Assembly (NCBI GenBank): GCA_030631875.1
Contig: DAOVKH010000043.1
Location: 1 to 10,241, forward strand
Reading direction: 5' to 3'
From: Deltaproteobacteria bacterium
Lineage (GTDB): Bacteria; Desulfobacterota; GWC2-55-46; DRQE01
DNA: 10,241 nt
Below, in pieces: positions 7,277 to 10,241 of this stretch. Every line of letters begins with the position of its first letter. The first letter of the stretch is position 1. The translations under genes and the position numbers were made by a program. Under the pieces are notes generated by a model, which worked only from the letters and a program-made list of their open reading frames with translations, made no database searches and was not told the origin of the DNA.

Positions 7277-7421
7277 GCGGCTTCGATAAAAGTCCACATG
7301 CTTTGTTGTACTCGATACTCATTCGCTCGACGTACCGTTAGTACGACTCGCTCTTAGTATCTCGTACGCTACGAGGCCACTGTCTCCTTGCCTATGAACT
7401 TTTCTCTTTGCCTCTGTTGCG
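7277..7421. repeat. Large imperfect palindromic element, copy 2 (diverged)
   Basis: It abuts copy 1. The central 42 bases (7322-7363) align without gaps to 7197-7238 of copy 1, with stem CGTAC/GTACG identical and loop changed from TGAAA to CGTTA. The left arm aligns ungapped to copy 1 at about 41 of 63 positions. The right arm carries about 17 extra bases that contain a local hairpin (CTCGTA/TACGAG, 7361-7375), then rejoins copy 1 at TTCTCTTTGCC (7402-7412). The distal arms 7279-7300 and 7391-7412 still pair (about 15 of 22), although several bases differ from copy 1. Confidence 0.65.
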
Positions 7422-7523
7422 ACAAAGATAGCGGCACAAAACTACTGCGTTGTCTTCAATGTTTGCAGGCGTCTCTCCATCTTACTCCGTCTGTGCCTTG
7501 ACACCAACATTGTTATCTGCGAG
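7417..7523. repeat. Palindromic element, copy 3 (partial or decayed)
   Basis: The left arm 7417-7465 repeats 7150-7196 of copy 1 almost exactly, differing by two base changes and a two-base insertion. The central CGTAC/GTACG core is absent. A weak match to a right arm can be drawn to about 7523, where TTATCTGCGAG resembles the complement of the left end. The predicted -35 of gpgS (7498-7503) lies in this putative right arm. The left arm is clear, the right arm uncertain. Confidence 0.5.
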
Positions 7524-7526
7524 AAT
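7498..7526 (+). promoter_or_regulatory. Predicted promoter of gpgS
   Basis: Consensus TTGACA (7498-7503), a 17-base spacer, and GAGAAT (7521-7526), a 4-of-6 match to TATAAT. Transcription would start near 7533, giving a leader of about 65 AT-rich bases. The boxes overlap the edge of the repeat array. Confidence 0.42.
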
Positions 7527-7597
7527 AAAGGTATAAAAGTTTATATTGTCTTTTAATTTAAGCCATCTATACGCTTTAAGCGGAAAGGCAGATTACT

Positions 7598-8806
7598 ATG
7601 ACAGACTTCTACCACAGCGGACTCGTAACGACCCTCCACAGGCTTGGCAAGTCCAACCTCGAAACAATCGCCTCTGAGCTTGAAGCCTACGCAGAAGCAA
7701 GACCTTTAGCCCTTGTACTTCCGGCACTCTACTCCGACGTAAAGAGTGATGCCATGAAGGGAATCGTTGAAGAACTTAAGAAGGTTAAATTCGTAAAAGA
7801 GATCATACTTGCCCTTGGCCCTGCCACCGACGATCAATTCTCGAAGGTTAAGGACTTTCTCTCCGTATTGCCGCAAGAGGTAAGCGTTATCCATAATAGC
7901 GGCAAACGTATCAGTGAGATCTACGAGAGCTTCGAAGTCAACGGCGTCAGTGCCGGTCAGGACGGCAAGGGGCGTTCGGCGTGGCTATCTTACGGCTATG
8001 TCCTCTCCAGAGGGCGTAGCGAGGTCATAGCCCTCCATGACTGCGATATAGTCGGCTACGAGCGTGAGATGTTGGCAAGGCTCGTCTATCCTGTAATGAA
8101 CCCGTCCCTGGATTACGTCTTCTGTAAGGGCTTCTATGCGCGCGTCAGCAGTAAGCTGCACGGCAGGGTAACGAGGTTATTCATAACGCCGATAGTGCGC
8201 GCACTTAGACGGATAATCGGAACCAATAACTTTCTGGAGTTTATCGACGAGTTTCGTTATCCGCTGGCCGGAGAGTTCTGTATGATAGCCGATATAGCGA
8301 GGATCAACCGTATCCCGTGGGACTGGGGGCTTGAGGTAGGGGTCTTGGCCGAGGTACATAGGAATTACTCTTCAAAGCGAGTTTGCCAGGTAGACATAGC
8401 CGATAATTACGAACACAAGCACCAACCCCTATCTTCCGACGATGCGACGACCGGACTCATGAGGATGTCGATAGATATAACGAAGTCCCTATTCAGAACA
8501 CTCGCCGCGGATGGTATAGTATTCTCCGAGGGGTTCTTTAAGACACTTGTCGTCACATATAAGAAACTCGCCGAGGATTCGCTAACCCGCTATGAGGGTG
8601 ATGCCGCCATAAACGGACTTGACTTTGATCGCCACGAAGAGGCTATGGCCGTAGAGACCTTTACGCGTTCCATATCCATGGCGGCAAAGACGATAAGTGA
8701 CGACCCACTCGGCGCTCCGCTCATCCCAAATTGGAATAGAGTCATATCGGCCATCCCGGGCATACTTGAGGAACTAAAAATGGCGATTGATTTAGATAAC
8801 AGATAA
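7598..8806 (+). CDS. gpgS: Glucosyl-3-phosphoglycerate synthase (GT81-like glycosyltransferase)
   Basis: A 402-residue cytoplasmic GT-A glycosyltransferase expected to join glucose from an NDP-glucose donor to 3-phosphoglycerate, giving glucosyl-3-phosphoglycerate. The N terminus MTDFYHSGLVTTLHRL is typical of archaeal and thermophile GpgS proteins. GKGRSAWLSYGYVL (123-136) and the metal-binding DCD (148-150, in ALHDCD) mark the donor site. RYPLAGEFCM (220-229) and WGLEVGVLAEV (243-253) match acceptor-site and fold motifs, and the His-rich YEHKHQP (271-277) probably supplies the third metal ligand. Length fits the family. The ATG follows AAAGG (7584-7588) by nine bases. It is the first step of the pathway whose second step is the MpgP-type phosphatase upstream. 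A mannosyl-3-phosphoglycerate synthase is the alternative, but the motifs favour GpgS. Confidence 0.87.
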   Translation: MTDFYHSGLVTTLHRLGKSNLETIASELEAYAEARPLALVLPALYSDVKSDAMKGIVEELKKVKFVKEIILALGPATDDQFSKVKDFLSVLPQEVSVIHNSGKRISEIYESFEVNGVSAGQDGKGRSAWLSYGYVLSRGRSEVIALHDCDIVGYEREMLARLVYPVMNPSLDYVFCKGFYARVSSKLHGRVTRLFITPIVRALRRIIGTNNFLEFIDEFRYPLAGEFCMIADIARINRIPWDWGLEVGVLAEVHRNYSSKRVCQVDIADNYEHKHQPLSSDDATTGLMRMSIDITKSLFRTLAADGIVFSEGFFKTLVVTYKKLAEDSLTRYEGDAAINGLDFDRHEEAMAVETFTRSISMAAKTISDDPLGAPLIPNWNRVISAIPGILEELKMAIDLDNR

Positions 8807-8859
8807 AAGGCGGCATATAATTTTAAATAAAGGTTTTGTGTATAAGGTATAGGTCTCTT

Positions 8860-9210
8860 TTAATCTTTTTTCGTCTCCCGCAGGTCTTCTTTGTCGGTTA
8901 CTTCGAGTATGAGGCGAAGGCAACGTACCATGTCGGCTCTCTCTTCTGTGCTAAGTCTGTTGCGGAGTTCCGTAAAGACGGGCACATCTCTACAGCTACT
9001 CTTTAAGCTCTCGAAGAAGTAGCCGACCTCCTCACCCATCGTCAGAGCCAACCTTATCCACTCTTCGGTCGTGATGGGGATGCGGCCGTTTTCCTTGCGG
9101 ATATAGGTGGTTCTGTCTACTTCGAGCGCCTTTGCTACCGATTCCTGGCTTAGCCCTTTTGTCTTCCTAAGAGCCTTGAGTTTTGAGAGTATCGCCGAGG
9201 TCTTTAACAT
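8860..9210 (-). CDS. XRE-family helix-turn-helix transcriptional regulator
   Basis: A 116-residue DNA-binding protein. The Cro/CI-type helix-turn-helix covers about 6-58: ILSKLKALRKTKGLSQESVAKALEV is written across helices 1 and 2, and DRTTYIRKENGR (32-43) is the recognition helix and following turn. The C-terminal half is charged and helical (LSTEERADMVRCLRLILEV, 87-105) with no known effector domain. The frame stays open 27 codons further upstream (to 9291), but that extension is hydrophobic, lies outside the domain and covers the predicted promoter, so M at 9210 is the better start. It converges on gpgS with a 53-base gap and no clear terminator. No toxin or phage gene is adjacent. Targets are unknown; self-repression is plausible. 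Confidence 0.82.
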   Translation of the reverse strand: MLKTSAILSKLKALRKTKGLSQESVAKALEVDRTTYIRKENGRIPITTEEWIRLALTMGEEVGYFFESLKSSCRDVPVFTELRNRLSTEERADMVRCLRLILEVTDKEDLRETKKD

Positions 9211-9211
9211 G

Positions 9212-9246
9212 CACGTAGTATATACCCGTGAGAGGGGTAATGGCAA
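9212..9246 (-). promoter_or_regulatory. Predicted promoter and possible operator of the XRE gene
   Basis: Read leftward, -35 TTGCCA (9246-9241), an 18-base spacer and -10 TATACT (9222-9217) would start transcription at 9210, the A of the ATG. A near-palindrome with outer arms CACG/CGTG and the self-complementary core GTATATAC spans 9212-9230 and covers the -10 box, the right place for an autorepressor site. Boxes and symmetry are seen; regulation is inference. Confidence 0.5.
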
Positions 9247-9301
9247 CTGTAAAATAAAGATAATGTTAAAAATATAGGGAAAGAATGTCATTTATTTGAC
9301 C

Positions 9302-9331
9302 TTGACATACTTTACGGTGATATGGTAATTT
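9302..9331 (+). promoter_or_regulatory. Predicted extended -10 promoter of tRNA-Leu
   Basis: TTGACA (9302-9307), an 18-base spacer ending TGG, and TAATTT (9326-9331). Start near 9338, about 40 bases before the tRNA. It shares TTGACATACT and TGGTAATTTT, at identical spacing, with the promoter at 9573-9602. Confidence 0.6.
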
Positions 9332-9377
9332 TGCTGTCTTCTCTTTTACTTTAAGGTAGTGAGGGCTTTAATTCAGG

Positions 9378-9464
9378 GCCGGAGTGGTGAAGTTGGTAGA
9401 CGCGCGGGACTCAAAATCCCGTGGGAGCAATCCCGTGCGGGTTCGACCCCCGCCTCCGGCACCA
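9378..9464 (+). tRNA. tRNA-Leu (anticodon CAA)
   Basis: An 87-base class II tRNA with acceptor GCCGGAG pairing with CTCCGGC, encoded CCA, and anticodon stem CGGGA/TCCCG around loop CTCAAAA, which gives CAA and reads TTG. It has a long variable arm (around TGGGAGCAATCCCG) and a GGTTCGACCCC T arm. A T7 run (9472-9478) follows the 3' end and may help end transcription, but no hairpin precedes it apart from the tRNA itself. Confidence 0.97.
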
Positions 9465-9572
9465 AGTTTGATTTTTTTGTAAGGTAGCCCCCTCAATACC
9501 TCTTACTCTCTGAGCGCATTTTCTCTCCTATAAAATACAGGCAAGGGCTTTGAATTAAGTATGCCTTTACCC

Positions 9573-9602
9573 TTGACATACTCCCCTTTTACGTGGTAAT
9601 TT
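9573..9602 (+). promoter_or_regulatory. Predicted extended -10 promoter of the FecR-domain gene
   Basis: TTGACA (9573-9578), an 18-base spacer ending TGG, and TAATTT (9597-9602). Start near 9609 gives an AT-rich leader of about 109 bases before the ATG at 9718. It is the near twin of the tRNA-Leu promoter. Confidence 0.58.
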
Positions 9603-9717
9603 TCTAAGTATTCTATATTTGAGAGTATTCTATCGGTAAAAGTCTTTGACGGTTTTTATATAATAGTAAGTCTATTTAAGAAAGTTTATAATCTTTACAT
9701 TACAGGGAGGTTTCAGG

Positions 9718-10241
9718 ATGAAGAGAGCGTTATTTTCTACGATGTCATTTATGGTAATGGTTGTGATGGTATTTGCCTTTACGGTCGTTGTCTTCGGTAG
9801 TGCAGGTAGTGCCGAGGCGGCTCTGAGTACGGCCGGCAAGATAACTGAAGTTGAGGGTAAGGTTGCCGTCTTTAGGAAGGGCAAGGCCAAAGGGGTTAGA
9901 GCCCAGGTCGGTACTCTGATCTTCCCCGGCGATAAGATAAAGACCTTTGCCGATTCTAATGCCCAGTTAACGCTCAGGGATAACTCGAAGATAATAATAG
10001 CGCCTAAGTCTACGATGAAGATGGGCAAGTTCATGCTTAGCCGTAAGACCGAGAAACGAAGTGCCTTCTTGAGTATCCTCGGCGGTAAGATTCGTATCGT
10101 AGCGCAGAAGATGTATAAGCTGACCGCAAGCGGTAAGCGTAAGTTATGGAAAAGCTCTAACTTTAAGATAAAGACACCGACGGCAGTCGTTGGCGTTAAG
10201 GGGACGGACTTTGTCATCACCGTTACGATGAAGGACGGTAC
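9718..10241 (+). CDS. Secreted FecR-domain protein, 5' part (runs off the window)
   Basis: An open frame of 174 codons continues past the window end. Residues 1-34 form a signal peptide (hydrophobic FMVMVVMVFAFTVVVF, cleavage after GSAEA), so the product is exported. The mature part follows the FecR pattern closely: GKITEVEGKVAVFR (40-53), PGDKIKTFADSNAQLTLRD (70-88), IIIAPKSTMKMG (92-103), LSILGGKIRI (118-127) and the closing TPTAVVGVKGTDF (153-165). There is no cytoplasmic anti-sigma segment before the signal, so this is not a classical FecR iron-signalling protein but one of the stand-alone periplasmic or surface FecR proteins, whose role is largely unknown; a longer C-terminal part may follow. 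The ATG is supported by GGAGG at 9706-9710, seven bases upstream. Confidence 0.85.
   Translation, partial: MKRALFSTMSFMVMVVMVFAFTVVVFGSAGSAEAALSTAGKITEVEGKVAVFRKGKAKGVRAQVGTLIFPGDKIKTFADSNAQLTLRDNSKIIIAPKSTMKMGKFMLSRKTEKRSAFLSILGGKIRIVAQKMYKLTASGKRKLWKSSNFKIKTPTAVVGVKGTDFVITVTMKDG

Noticed and set aside
7148..7523. CRISPR array or tandem-repeat interpretation of the intergenic repeats
   Set aside because: Units are over 100 bases, palindromic and diverged, with no unique spacers and no cas genes nearby.
8860..9210. XRE protein as the antitoxin of a toxin-antitoxin pair
   Set aside because: No small toxin frame lies next to it; the neighbours are gpgS and a tRNA.
9211..9291. A 27-codon N-terminal extension of the XRE regulator
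   Set aside because: The extension is hydrophobic, unlike the family, and overlaps a good promoter; it is probably non-coding.
9672..10220. A 182-residue leftward open frame
   Set aside because: It lies opposite the FecR-domain gene, which has a ribosome site, signal peptide and full domain signature; the antisense frame has none of these.

Overview
The window looks like a chromosomal segment from a Gram-negative bacterium. It has a Pal-type outer-membrane lipoprotein, a periplasmic murein amidase with a signal peptide, and encoded CCA ends on all six tRNAs. Gene order and protein character (RNase PH with RdgB, an MpgP/GpgS osmolyte pathway, frequent ATA and AGG codons) suit a deltaproteobacterial or Desulfobacterota-like lineage, but the sequence alone does not fix the phylum.

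Layout. Positions 1-1280 hold the end of a probable integrative element: a tyrosine integrase reads rightward and stops 47 bases short of the 3' end of a tRNA-Lys. Positions 1283-2017 are a leftward tRNA array, in transcription order Pro(TGG), Arg(TCT), His(GTG), Arg(CCG), Lys(CTT), with its own promoter at about 2060-2088 and a terminator at about 1241-1271. Positions 2101-4393 are a tight leftward operon of amidase, rph and rdgB. From 4505 to 8806 the genes read rightward: an MpgP-type phosphatase, pal, an MscS-family channel and a glucosyl-3-phosphoglycerate synthase. A convergent XRE-type regulator (8860-9210), a tRNA-Leu(CAA) and the 5' part of a secreted FecR-domain protein fill the rest.

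How the genes work together. GpgS and the MpgP-type phosphatase are the two steps of glucosylglycerate (or mannosylglycerate) synthesis from 3-phosphoglycerate. Together with the mechanosensitive channel between them they form a plausible osmoadaptation neighbourhood: make a charged compatible solute under high salt, open the channel on down-shock. Pal and the amidase are envelope and cell-wall functions.

The most unusual structure is the 450-base gap between mscS and gpgS. It is filled by two, probably three, consecutive large imperfect palindromes of about 105-145 bases that share sequence with one another. The two clear copies share an identical apical stem, and their distal arms have changed in a way that keeps pairing. 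Other points worth a second look are promoters placed so that the amidase and XRE transcripts would be nearly leaderless, a near-identical promoter shared by tRNA-Leu and the FecR gene, and repeated motifs at the integrase end beside tRNA-Lys. I saw no CRISPR array, toxin, nuclease or recognisable defence system.
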